From contig NZ_CP061800.1 of NCBI RefSeq assembly GCF_017377395.1, positions 3,493,633 to 3,557,632 of the forward strand: 64,000 bases of DNA, read 5' to 3'. Position 1 is the stretch's first letter, and each line of letters begins with the position of its first letter. The position numbers and the translations under genes were made by a program. Below, in pieces: positions 18,446 to 26,975 of this stretch. This DNA is from Desulfonema magnum. GTDB lineage: Bacteria > Desulfobacterota > Desulfobacteria > Desulfobacterales > 4be13. The notes beneath the pieces were generated by a model. That model saw nothing but the letters and a program-made list of their open reading frames with translations, was not told the DNA's origin and did no database searches.

Positions 18446-19215
18446 ATAATAAATGAAACAGGTTGAAACAATAATGTTCTGAGATGTCCTCAGCCGTGAA
18501 TACGACGTTCTGCCTTTTGTAAAAATGATGTCATAATAAATTTAATTTTGCAATGGATATCTTTTTTAATACTCGACAATCGAGTTACACATAAATTTCT
18601 GTTTTCTGTTGCTGCAGGTCCTGCACAAATAGTGATGAATGAGATTCAGTGTGTCCCGATGTTCGGGGAACCGAACAGAATCCATCACTGCCTTTGCGGG
18701 ATCATCCTGCTGTTAACGCTTCAATTTTTTAACGATATTCTCAGACGCACATTCCGGAAAAAATATATATCATACTTCCTCTTGAAAGATTTTTTAAATC
18801 GTATTATATACCATCGTCATTCGGTCAGGGCAATCTGATTCTTCATATATGAACACCTATAAAAGACGAAATGAAGCTCATTATTATTTTTTTACAGGAC
18901 CACCTGAAACGGTCAGACAAAGACATCGAAAAAAAGTCTTGAAAGTGTCTGTATATGAAATATCGGAGAGCCGCAAAAAGCCGAAAGACCTTTTCTGTCT
19001 GAATTCGAAAGCAGGAAACCGGGCCCCGCGTATATCAGGTGACAAAATTGTCAGGAATTGATATAAGGCGATATATCAAGGTTCGGGATTATGCCAATCC
19101 GCATTTGAAAAAATCTGCAAGTTATTTCTGAAAGGGCAGGCATGACAGGAAAGTCAAAACAGCCCTGACACGGGGAGATGTCAACAGCCGGATCGCTCCG
19201 TCAGGGTGATCTTTT
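18446..19215. other. Intergenic stretch without recognisable gene, possibly remains of a group II intron
   Basis: About 770 bases with only short, composition-like reading frames (such as 18849-19061, 70 residues, with no family resemblance). It ends directly at the intron domain V at 19222. It may include upstream intron domains, but I cannot place a 5' splice boundary or any reverse-transcriptase sequence. Confidence 0.4.
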
Positions 19216-19221
19216 GAACCT

Positions 19222-19255
19222 GAGCCGTGTGAAAAGAAATTTTCAAACACGGTTC
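19222..19255 (+). ncRNA. Group II intron domain V (orphan intron 3' end)
   Basis: Exactly 34 bases fold as domain V: GAGCCGTGT pairs with ACACGGTTC, the inner stem GAAAA pairs with TTTTC under a GAAA tetraloop, and a two-base AA bulge sits on the 3' side. The catalytic AGC triad is present at positions 2-4. Downstream (19261-19300) a GGGGCCGAAAGTCCCC hairpin followed by TGACCGACCC resembles domain VI. No intron-encoded reverse transcriptase is found in the window, so this is an ORF-less intron or a fragment. Confidence 0.75.
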
Positions 19256-19350
19256 TCAGAGGGAAGGGGCCGAAAGTCCCCTGACCGACCCGATCATCCA
19301 CCCAAAATTCATTATAATCGGCTGTAACATAATGGTGAAAGGATTTTGAA

Positions 19351-19881
19351 ATGCTCTATAAATTTGACGGAAAGCGACCGGTAATAGGAAAAAATTCATA
19401 TATCAGCGACATTGCAAAAGTCATCGGTGATGTCACCATAGGAGAAAACTGCTATATCGGACATGGTGCTATTTTACGGGGCGACTACGGAAGAATTGAA
19501 ATAGGAGACGGGACAGCAATAGAAGAAGGGGCAATTATTCACGCTCCGCCTGACGATGTGAACAAAATCGGAAAAATGGTTACTATCGGCCACGCTGCCG
19601 TGGTGCATGGCAAACACACTGGCAATCACGCTGTTATCGGTATGGGGGCCATAGTCAGCATCTGGGCAGAAATCGGAGAATGGGCTATTGTAGCGGAAGG
19701 AAGTGTTGTAACACTTAAACAAGTAATTCCGCCGAAAGTAGTCGCTGCTGGAAATCCGACCAAAATTATACGAGAGCTATCTGAAAAAGATCAGGAATTT
19801 TGGAACTGGGGCAAGCAGATATATATTGATTTGGTTAAAAAATATCTGGATGTTGGGATAGAGCCTGTTGACAATGAGTAA
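19351..19881 (+). CDS. Gamma-carbonic anhydrase family hexapeptide-repeat protein
   Basis: A 176-residue left-handed beta-helix protein with hexapeptide repeats (VIGKNSYISDIAKVIGDVTI) and a C-terminal helix, the size and layout of the gamma-CA/YrdA/PaaY family. Zn-ligand-like histidines are in IIHAPPDD and TIGHAAVVHG. Such proteins are trimers; some hydrate CO2 and others are CoA-related or of unknown activity, so the exact reaction is uncertain. AAAGGA lies 8 bases before the ATG. It stands alone, downstream of the orphan intron domain. Confidence 0.88.
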   Translation: MLYKFDGKRPVIGKNSYISDIAKVIGDVTIGENCYIGHGAILRGDYGRIEIGDGTAIEEGAIIHAPPDDVNKIGKMVTIGHAAVVHGKHTGNHAVIGMGAIVSIWAEIGEWAIVAEGSVVTLKQVIPPKVVAAGNPTKIIRELSEKDQEFWNWGKQIYIDLVKKYLDVGIEPVDNE

Positions 19882-20343
19882 AATCTCATTTTGTTATTTT
19901 TTATGCACAACAACCATATTAACATAACCATGTTCTCGTAGCGGAGCGAAAAAAGCCGTAAGAGAACTCAAAATAAATAATATACCCGATTGGGTCTGTC
20001 CGGTGGGTTTCGCTGCGTTTCACCCACCCTGCATCCTGCATCTGAAGAACGGCATTATGCCGCGGTTCCGAGCAGAAAATACATGCCGGGAAAATTGGCA
20101 GCATGTAAAAAAAAGTGTGTCCTGTCTTTTATGCAAATCGGCCGGCTGTCTTTCAGCAGAATGATGGACACATCCGAAAAAGCACCATTCTGCGTAAAAG
20201 ATGAGACACACCTTATTCACTTGATGATCAAGTTTTCTGAGTTGATTTTGACAATAGCCTGTCATTCCTGCTTTTGCAGGAAGGACAGAAAAAACAGGAA
20301 TAAAAAAAGAAGCTCGGATCGAGTATTCAGAGATATGGATATA
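19882..20343. other. Intergenic stretch with palindromic repeats, no gene seen
   Basis: It contains a GGTGGGTTTCGCTGCGTTTCACCCACC-type palindrome (about 20002-20028, read in two halves) that recurs at 50539, 50643 and 56956, and a CATTCCTGCTTTTGCAGGAAGG hairpin (about 20264-20286) of a family that recurs at 28.1 and 53.1-53.4 kb. The open frames here are short and unlike proteins. Confidence 0.6.
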
Positions 20344-21036
20344 TCACCGAGTTTCCTCATTCTCATTTTTAACCCAATGCACAGCAAACCGAATCAGTTC
20401 GGCTGCGTTTTTCAAACAGAGTTTCTCTTTGATCCGTTCACGGTACGTGCCAATGGTTTTCTTACTCAGGTTCAGCTTCTCTGCGATCTCCCTGGTGGTA
20501 AGCCCCTGTCCGATAAAGTGAAAGACCTCTAATTCTCTGTCCGTAAGTCTGTCAATCGAAGGTTTGTCCTGCATTCCGGGCTGGCTGACAAATTTATTCA
20601 AAATATTCGCCATGATCCTTTCACTGGCATATATTTTTCCGTTCAGCACACATCGGATGGCCTTTACAATGGATTCCGAGGCTTCCTGTTTCATGATATA
20701 GCCTTTTGCCCCGGCAAGGAGCGCACGTTCCGCGTAAAGTGACTCATCGTGCATGGAAAGGACAAGTATGGGTAGTGTGCTGAAATGTTTACTGATATCC
20801 TTTATCAGTTCGATCCCGCTTCTTCCCTTCAAAGAAATGTCCGCAATCACCATGTCAGGGCTTAGTCTTTTTATTTCATTCCAGGCTTTGGTCACATCCT
20901 CAGCCTCGCCGCACACAAAAAGGTCTTCTTCCTGATTGATGAGTTCCGCAAGTCCCAGCCTGAAAATGGGATGGTCTTCGACAATGATGATCCTTTTTTT
21001 TGGGGAAGAAGAAAACCCGTATTGGTTATCACTCAT
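20344..21036 (-). CDS. NarL/LuxR-family two-component response regulator
   Basis: A 230-residue regulator: receiver (IIIVEDHPIFRLGL, acceptor in MVIADISLKGRSG, Lys in YIMKQEA) and a C-terminal LuxR-type helix-turn-helix (LTDRELEVFHFIGQGLTTRE, then IAEKLNLSKKTIGTYRERI). It should bind DNA when phosphorylated. Its ATG (21034-21036) lies inside the end of the histidine kinase gene, with an 8-base overlap, so the two are co-translated and form a cognate pair. Confidence 0.95.
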   Translation of the reverse strand: MSDNQYGFSSSPKKRIIIVEDHPIFRLGLAELINQEEDLFVCGEAEDVTKAWNEIKRLSPDMVIADISLKGRSGIELIKDISKHFSTLPILVLSMHDESLYAERALLAGAKGYIMKQEASESIVKAIRCVLNGKIYASERIMANILNKFVSQPGMQDKPSIDRLTDRELEVFHFIGQGLTTREIAEKLNLSKKTIGTYRERIKEKLCLKNAAELIRFAVHWVKNENEETR

Positions 21037-23248
21037 GCCTCATCTCCATATTGTCAACGCTCTTTTTGAATGAAATTAACACCGTGGTACCGCTGGCATT
21101 ATTGCGTCTGATAGTAAGCGACGCGTCTATCTTTTTTGCACGCAGGGCCATAATACGCAATCCCATTCCTCCGTTATATGCCTCTTCCGGCATTCCGACA
21201 CCGTCATCCGTTATTTTTACGATATTTTTACCGTCATTCAACGACAAATCAATAATAATATTTTCGGCGTTGGCATGTTTGACAGCGTTGTGAAGCGACT
21301 CCTGAATAATATAAAAAAGCTGGGTTGCGACCGTGTTATTGTTCAGCATGATCGGCCCGCTGCGTCTGAAGACACAGGATATGCCGAACACTTCCTCCAC
21401 ATTACGGGCCAGGTCCTTAACTGAGGCTTCAAGCCCGTGATCAACCAGATATACAGGCAGGAGACCTCTTGTCAGGCTTCTTGTTTTTCCGATGGCTTCC
21501 CGGATCAGTATCCTGATCTTGTCGGCCAGGGGACTCTGTTCCGCGGATGTATCTTCCAGTTTTTTCTTCAGCACCTTTGTCAGCGCTTCAATCCCGAGCA
21601 AATGAGGACAGAGATCATCATGAAGGTCCTGACCGATCTTCTGGCGAACTTTTTCGCTGATATCCATAATCTCTTTTTCAAGACGTTTTGTCTCCGTGAC
21701 ATCAGCAATATTTGAAAGCATACATTCCTCATTCCAAAGTTCGATGATTTCAGCGGACATGACCCCTGTACGCAGCTCCCCGGCTTTTGTGAGGAATTCC
21801 ATTTCATGATTTCGAAGCCTGCCGTATTTTTTCAAGGTCTTCAGCAATAAATGCTCATCCTCTCTGACCGGGAGCAGGTTGATTTCTCTGTAAGTTTTTT
21901 TGATAACTTCCTCACGGCCATACCCCGTAAAGCTCAGGAAGCTGTCATTCACATTGAGAAAGCGGATGTCTTTCAGCGTGGTGATGGAAATGGCATTGGG
22001 ACTTGAGTTGAATGCTTTGTAAAACATTTCTTCTGACAGTTTCATCGCCTTTTCCGCCTGCCTGCGCTCACGGATTTCTTCTTTCAGACTGGTGCTGTAT
22101 TCTTCAAGCCGCTCCATAAAGCTGTTGAAATACGCGGCAAGCTGTCCCACCTCATCTTCTGATTCCATTTTCATGCGGACAGAAAAATTGCCGTTCGCGC
22201 CGATTTCAAATTTTTTCATCAGGTCCTCCAGCCGTGTTGTAATGGAAAGACTGATTCGCATAATAAGAGGCAATATCAGAAACAGAGATGAGAAAACAGC
22301 GATGATTGTGATGTTCCGCATGGTCCTGAGGGGAGCGTAAAATTCGTCAAGATAACTGGAAGATGCCACGATCCATCTGAATTCCGGAATATAGTTGAAT
22401 ATGACCAGTTTTTCACGATGGACTTTTTCCCCCGGGTTTTTCCACGAATAGATAACTTTTCCGCTTCGCTGTCTGCATATTTCCCGGATAAAATACCGGC
22501 CGTCCGCGTCCTTGAAATCAAAAACATTTTTTGCCTCAATTTTCGGGTGAATAACCGCGTTACCTTTTGTATCAATGACAAAGGAATATCCGGTCTCTCC
22601 GAACCGAAGGAAAAGAATACTCTCTCGAAAATCATCAACATTGACCAGTTCGCTAAATTCCTCACGATATGTGCTTACGGAGATAATCCAGTCCCAGGGC
22701 GAAAAATGCGTCATATAAAGGGCTTTGGGGCGTTCATGCGTCTCCCCGGGATTTTTCCAGTCATATTCAAGATATCCCTCTTTTCTTGATTTTTGTTCCC
22801 GGACAAACGCATATTCGGAAATATTCAGACCCAGAAGCGGTTCCCGGGGATGAACCGTGAGAACACCGTTGCTGTTGATGCAGTAAAGATAACCGGATTT
22901 GCCGATGCTCTGCTGGAGCATGACATCGCCTGCCTGTTTTTTTGCGTCATCTTCCGTCAGTACCCCGCTTTTATGCAGGCCATAAAAATATTCGGTAATC
23001 TCCCGGTTTTTTTCGGTCACCGCGCGTAAATAATTCTTGAGTGAAAGCGCAGCAGAAGTCCTCACCATGTTCAGAATTGTCGTTGTCGAGTTTTGCAGTT
23101 CGCTCTCAATGTTCTTCTCAATGGTACTTTTCATATAAAAATAAATGAGAATGCTGCTGAGTGTTATGGCCAGAAAAATGATGACAGAATAAATGGTCAG
23201 AAGCTTGTTTCGGATGCCAAGATTATGTAAGGGGTAAAGAAGGTTCAT
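21029..23248 (-). CDS. Membrane sensor histidine kinase, double Cache, HAMP, PAS, HisKA_3 (NarX/DegS type)
   Basis: A 739-residue kinase. The N-terminal helix (about 17-38) and a second at about 310-330 flank a periplasmic region holding two similar Cache modules (GKSGYLYCINSNGVLTVHP and GETGYSFVIDTKGNAVIHP). A HAMP domain (about 330-385), a PAS domain (about 400-515) and a HisKA_3 domain with the phospho-histidine in IGQDLHDDLCPHLLG follow. The ATPase has NAVKHANA and DDGVGMPEEAYNGGMGLRIM. Double-Cache sensors usually bind small organic acids or amino acids; the ligand cannot be told here. The gene overlaps its regulator by 8 bases. Confidence 0.94.
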   Translation of the reverse strand: MNLLYPLHNLGIRNKLLTIYSVIIFLAITLSSILIYFYMKSTIEKNIESELQNSTTTILNMVRTSAALSLKNYLRAVTEKNREITEYFYGLHKSGVLTEDDAKKQAGDVMLQQSIGKSGYLYCINSNGVLTVHPREPLLGLNISEYAFVREQKSRKEGYLEYDWKNPGETHERPKALYMTHFSPWDWIISVSTYREEFSELVNVDDFRESILFLRFGETGYSFVIDTKGNAVIHPKIEAKNVFDFKDADGRYFIREICRQRSGKVIYSWKNPGEKVHREKLVIFNYIPEFRWIVASSSYLDEFYAPLRTMRNITIIAVFSSLFLILPLIMRISLSITTRLEDLMKKFEIGANGNFSVRMKMESEDEVGQLAAYFNSFMERLEEYSTSLKEEIRERRQAEKAMKLSEEMFYKAFNSSPNAISITTLKDIRFLNVNDSFLSFTGYGREEVIKKTYREINLLPVREDEHLLLKTLKKYGRLRNHEMEFLTKAGELRTGVMSAEIIELWNEECMLSNIADVTETKRLEKEIMDISEKVRQKIGQDLHDDLCPHLLGIEALTKVLKKKLEDTSAEQSPLADKIRILIREAIGKTRSLTRGLLPVYLVDHGLEASVKDLARNVEEVFGISCVFRRSGPIMLNNNTVATQLFYIIQESLHNAVKHANAENIIIDLSLNDGKNIVKITDDGVGMPEEAYNGGMGLRIMALRAKKIDASLTIRRNNASGTTVLISFKKSVDNMEMRHE

Positions 23249-23338
23249 TTTTATTTTTACCTTGAAGTTGCTTTCATACCTCCTGTTCCTCCGAAGCGTA
23301 TGAGAACGGGGACGCTCGGGACCGAGAGGTGAGCATTC

Positions 23339-24106
23339 CTAATTCCCGATCCCTTTTCTTGTATTTTCCTCGATTTTAAAGAGAATAATTGTGAGTTCCA
23401 CACCAATCCGTCCGAGCAGGGCAAACAGAAAATAGGACAGAAAAACAATCGCTGCCCCCTGTCCGTCGCCCTTGCTCAGAAATATACCAAAGCTTATGGC
23501 AGCGATAATCCCCCCGAGCAGTATTCCCAGCACATAGACGGCTTTCATCAGGTCAGGTGTGATAAGGTTGGAAAAGGAAAAATCAAAAACTTCGTTAATA
23601 ATATATCTCAGCCCTTTTTCACTGACGCGATCCTGTGATGAAAGACCCGGTCGTTGGCTTCTGCTTTGCAGGTCTGTCTCATACGCTTTTGTCAGTTGGC
23701 GTTTGGAAGCCTGTTGCCTTGTCTCTTGCTTTTTTTCTTTTTTATCTGTATCCCGAGGCTTGACAGACAAAGGTGTCCCACAGTACATACAGGCATCGGA
23801 CGGAGGCTGCTTATGATTGCATTTTGGGCATTCAACAATTTCCTCTTCTTGTGGCGTATCCTCTTCTTGCGACGTATCCTCTTCTTGCGAAATCGCCTCA
23901 TGTTTCGGAGCAGCCTCATGTTTTTTCAGAGAATTCTTTTTTTTCGGAACGGCCTTTTGCTGTGAACTTTCCTGCTGAGAGACACTCTCCTTACTTAGAA
24001 AAAATCGGGTACGACACTTTCGGCATCGGGTATATGCGCCCTTGTCAGGAACTTTTGAATCATCTAACTGAGATGTAAAGCCGCACTCCGGGCATTGAAC
24101 TTTCAT
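23339..24106 (-). CDS. Zinc-ribbon protein with C-terminal DUF4282 membrane domain
   Basis: A 255-residue protein. The N-terminus is an MJ0042-type zinc finger (CPECGF...CRKCRTRF), a second ribbon (CPKCNHKQ...CMYCGTPL) follows at about residues 92-113, and a charged, Gln/Glu/Lys-rich linker separates and follows them. The last about 90 residues carry two membrane helices and the end motif ELTIILFKIEENT, as in DUF4282. The acidic linker contains short direct repeats (SQEEDTSQEEDTPQEEE). Its role is unknown. A strong GGGGGG ribosome-binding site precedes the ATG. Confidence 0.75.
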   Translation of the reverse strand: MKVQCPECGFTSQLDDSKVPDKGAYTRCRKCRTRFFLSKESVSQQESSQQKAVPKKKNSLKKHEAAPKHEAISQEEDTSQEEDTPQEEEIVECPKCNHKQPPSDACMYCGTPLSVKPRDTDKKEKKQETRQQASKRQLTKAYETDLQSRSQRPGLSSQDRVSEKGLRYIINEVFDFSFSNLITPDLMKAVYVLGILLGGIIAAISFGIFLSKGDGQGAAIVFLSYFLFALLGRIGVELTIILFKIEENTRKGIGN

Positions 24107-24163
24107 ATTCCCCCCTTTTTTCCTTATACGGTTTCAGTTTATCCGAAATTCAGACAATTCCCC

Positions 24164-25348
24164 CTATAAAGATAACGCATTTTCAAGGTCTCTGATAATA
24201 TCGTCCGCATCTTCAATTCCCAGTGAAAGCCGGATCAGACCGTCCGTTATACCGGCCTTTGCTCTCTCCTCTTTTGTGTAAGTGCTGTGGGTCATTGAGG
24301 CAGGATGCTGAATCAGTGTCTCACAATCACCGAGACTCACAGCCAGAATACAGAGTTCCACATTATCCATGACTTTTTTTCCTGCTTCCAATCCGCCTTT
24401 TACCTCAAACGCGACCATGCCGCCGAACTTCTTCATTTGTTTTTTGGCAATGTGATGATCCGGGTGAGTGTTAAGTCCGGGATAATGGACTTCCGTGACC
24501 TTGGGATGGGCTTCAAGCCATTGTGCAACCTTAAGCGCATTGTCACTGTGTTTCTCCATTCTTAAAGCAAGAGTCTTTATCCCTCTTAAAATAAGCCAGG
24601 CGTTGAAAGGACTTATGGCCGGCCCGTAGTGCATAATATACTCCTCTTTTATATAATCCGTCATTTTTTCGGTTCCGACAATTATTCCGCCCACGATATC
24701 ACCGTGTCCGCTGAGGTATTTTGTCGCAGAATGAACAACAATCTCCGCTCCGAGCTTAAGAGGACGTTGCAGGTAAGAGGAGGCAAATGTGTTGTCAACG
24801 ATTAAAGGCACGCCATGTGTTTTGGCAACAGATGCCCACATTTCAATATCAATGACATCAAGTGTGGGATTTGCAGGGGTTTCCATATAAAGAAATTTGG
24901 TCTGGTTATCAACCAGTCTCTCAACTTGTGCTTTTGAACCATGTGAAGACGGATGAATAAAACGCGGCTCAATATTTAAGTCTCTTAAATGTTTGTTGAA
25001 AAAAGCAAAGGTTCCGCCATACACGGTACTGCACGCGACAAAATTATGTCCGGGCTTTGCCAGTGCCATTGAGACTGAGGCAATGGCTGACATCCCCGAT
25101 GATGTGGCAATGGCAGATTCTCCCTCTTCAAGAACCGCCATCTTTTCCTGAAGCAGATCCACCGTAGGGTTGGAAATTCTCGTATAGACATATCCCTGGC
25201 TTGTTCCTTGAAATATCTCCGCACCGTGATCTGAATCTTTAAATTTGAATGTGGATGTCATATGAATCGGCGGCACAAGGTCTCTGGATGTTGAGTGAGT
25301 TGTATGGATTCCATGAACAATTTCCGTTTCTTTTGTAAGTTTTTTCAT
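24164..25348 (-). CDS. Cys/Met-metabolism PLP-dependent enzyme (methionine gamma-lyase / cystathionine gamma-synthase-lyase family)
   Basis: A 394-residue fold-type I PLP enzyme. The cofactor lysine is in SATKYLSGHGD, phosphate-binding and substrate residues are in YTRISNPT and SSGMSAIASV, and the aspartate that contacts the pyridine nitrogen is in VDNTFASSYLQRP. The closest pattern is methionine gamma-lyase or O-acylhomoserine sulfhydrylase. The position of the active-site cysteine of methionine gamma-lyases (LYGCTFA) is VYGGTFA here, so the reaction should not be fixed from sequence alone. AAGGAGG lies 6 bases before the ATG. It appears monocistronic. Confidence 0.9.
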   Translation of the reverse strand: MKKLTKETEIVHGIHTTHSTSRDLVPPIHMTSTFKFKDSDHGAEIFQGTSQGYVYTRISNPTVDLLQEKMAVLEEGESAIATSSGMSAIASVSMALAKPGHNFVACSTVYGGTFAFFNKHLRDLNIEPRFIHPSSHGSKAQVERLVDNQTKFLYMETPANPTLDVIDIEMWASVAKTHGVPLIVDNTFASSYLQRPLKLGAEIVVHSATKYLSGHGDIVGGIIVGTEKMTDYIKEEYIMHYGPAISPFNAWLILRGIKTLALRMEKHSDNALKVAQWLEAHPKVTEVHYPGLNTHPDHHIAKKQMKKFGGMVAFEVKGGLEAGKKVMDNVELCILAVSLGDCETLIQHPASMTHSTYTKEERAKAGITDGLIRLSLGIEDADDIIRDLENALSL

Positions 25349-25795
25349 TGCAGCCTCCTTGATTAAAAATATTTACGAATCCGTCAGATTTCGGAAGGTT
25401 CCAGATTTCAGAAGTTTCATATCATAAAAACTTACTTAAAAATTTAAGATTTATCAAGAAAGAAAATGATAAACTGCTCATCAGCCCCGTGCCGCTCATG
25501 GCTTATTCATTCTTTAATATATCATAAACCCTGGCTGCCAATCAACAGAAATAAAATGAAAAAGCTCTGATTATAAAACTTTTTCAGACTTTAATACCGA
25601 GTCGGAGATGCAGGACCGATATGGATGCATTCAGGCATAAAAAGGGCATCCGACACGTTCCGGAAATTTTTGATCTGCTGTCAATTTAAATAATATATTC
25701 ATTGTGTTTTTACAATACAATCATTAAACAATCATCTGCTCTGAGTATCAAAAATTTTCTTGCACAGCGATTTTAAAGGGCTGTTTCATTTTTTC
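25349..25795. other. Intergenic stretch without recognisable gene
   Basis: A+T-rich leader region upstream of the PLP-enzyme gene. It includes an isolated GATCTGCTG boundary motif at about 25672. No riboswitch, tRNA or reading frame could be supported. Confidence 0.4.
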
Positions 25796-25973
25796 CTGAT
25801 TATAACGGATTTAGGGGAAGCTGGTAACGCCCCGTAGAGGTGGCATATTTGTAGTATTCATCATGCGGGGCTGGCAAAGCCCCGTAGGGACGGCATGTTT
25901 GTAGCAAATCATATTGCGAATATGCCGCCCTTACAGGGCTTGGTCGGCCCTTCCCTAAATCCGTTATAATCAG
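25796..25973. mobile_element. MITE-like element with CTGATTATAACGGATTTAGG ends (copy 2)
   Basis: It begins CTGATTATAACGGATTTAGG and ends with the complement (TAAATCCGTTATAATCAG). The inside holds GCCCCGTAGAGGTGGCATATTTGTAG-type repeats in direct and inverted order. It is 178 bp long and non-coding, and belongs to the family of 9773-10044 and 53822-54041, with different inner cargo. Confidence 0.65.
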
Positions 25974-26047
25974 CATTTTTTTGGGTATGTCCCACTTTTT
26001 ACACAAGGACAGGTTTTATGTGTGAAAGGCGGGACACATCTGTTTTT

Positions 26048-26110
26048 TTGCCACGAAGGCGCGAAGTCTCACTAAGTCTCTTTGCGGTTCCTCTGTGTCT
26101 CTGTGTCTTT
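26048..26110. repeat. Dispersed 'GCCACGAAGGCGCGAAGTCTCAC' type repeat
   Basis: The sequence GCCACGAAGGCGCGAAG and the C+T-rich tail CTCTGTGTCTCTGTGTCTTTGCGG form a weak palindrome-like unit. A second copy is at about 53129-53185. It lies between two copies of a GGGACACAYC motif (about 26032 and 26141). Confidence 0.55.
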
Positions 26111-26230
26111 GCGGCTGATTTCTTCGGATGTGTAAAAGATGGGACACACCCATTTTTTTTTAAATACTTGAAGATAAGGCTGTTATATGATAGGAAACTT
26201 CTCAGTGAAGCAGACGGGCTGTTTGCAATA

Positions 26231-26331
26231 TCAGCGCATCGAAAAATTTCGGCAGGAGCTTTTCCCCGGGCTGAAAAAAAGCCGGGTTTCTTCCCGGACA
26301 AATATTGAAAACTTATGGTCAGGTATTTATT
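26231..26331. repeat. Hybrid palindromic repeat upstream of the 155-residue gene
   Basis: The left end resembles the CAGCAGATCGAAA type (CAGCGCATCGAAAAATTTCGG). The right end resembles the GAAAACTTATGGTCAGGTA type seen at 49.2 and 53.5 kb. The centre has CCGGGCTGAAAAAAAGCCGGG. It looks like a recombinant between two repeat families. Confidence 0.5.
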
Positions 26332-26359
26332 TATAATGCTATGAAATACGGAGGCTATT

Positions 26360-26827
26360 ATGGACTTTGAAAGCAAACTGGTTCCCATTATGAGGGAAGG
26401 CATTGACATCATTAAAATGATATTCTTTAAAAAGCTGAAAGCGCATCTTTCTCAGAAATATCCGGATTGGGAACCCGCGTATATTGGTAAATTGTCCGGT
26501 GCCATTATCAACGATCTTTTTGGTGTTGTCAACACAGCCGAACCTTTTGCGAGTTTTGCAAAAGAAAACAAGACGCATATTGAGAAGGAGATGAAAACAA
26601 TTGCCACAGAATTTGAAGAAATGCGTATTCCGCTGACAGATGCCCTCCGCATGCAGTTTCTCTGTGACAGTCAGGAAGGAAATGACACGCCATTCATCCT
26701 GGATCGTGCCAAAAAATTTGATATTTTGCTTGTTGAACGGGAAATTCCCTTACCAAATCATTTTCTGACCATGGTACGCAATTTGGGTGACAAATTCAAC
26801 CTTCTGCATCAGTTGGGAACAGCTTAA
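26360..26827 (+). CDS. Conserved-looking hypothetical protein
   Basis: A 155-residue, probably soluble, mainly helical protein (MDFESKLVPIMREGIDIIKM...). No family is recognised. ACGGAGGCT lies 7 bases before the ATG, supporting translation, and a near-perfect palindrome follows the stop. It precedes the degenerate-receiver gene by 149 bases in the same direction, but the palindrome between them suggests separate transcripts. Confidence 0.7.
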   Translation: MDFESKLVPIMREGIDIIKMIFFKKLKAHLSQKYPDWEPAYIGKLSGAIINDLFGVVNTAEPFASFAKENKTHIEKEMKTIATEFEEMRIPLTDALRMQFLCDSQEGNDTPFILDRAKKFDILLVEREIPLPNHFLTMVRNLGDKFNLLHQLGTA

Positions 26828-26838
26828 TACCTGTTCGT

Positions 26839-26881
26839 AGTTCCGCCTTTAGGCAGTGTGACACTGCCTAAAGGCGAAACT
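26839..26881. repeat. Near-perfect palindrome after the 155-residue gene
   Basis: CGCCTTTAGGCAGTGT (26844-26859) and its exact complement (26861-26876) are separated by one base, with AGTT/AACT extensions. It could stop transcription or be a REP-like palindrome; there is no T-run. Confidence 0.55.
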
Positions 26882-26975
26882 AAATATAGCGGTTTCCGCG
26901 AAAACAGAGGCGATTCGGTGAGTTGGGTCTTCTGACTCTATCCGCTGTCACTGATCAATACGAGGCAAAAAGACT

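Noticed and set aside
18849..19061. Reverse-transcriptase remnant upstream of the intron domain V
   Set aside because: The 70-residue frame shows no RT motif such as YADD or other maturase sequence.
20264..20286. Terminator of the NarL-type regulator gene
   Set aside because: The hairpin belongs to a dispersed CATTCCTGC...GCAGGAATG repeat family found at several unrelated places and has no T-run on the right strand.
24164..25348. Firm assignment as methionine gamma-lyase
   Set aside because: The active-site cysteine position typical of that enzyme is Gly here; cystathionine or O-acylhomoserine enzymes of the same family remain possible.
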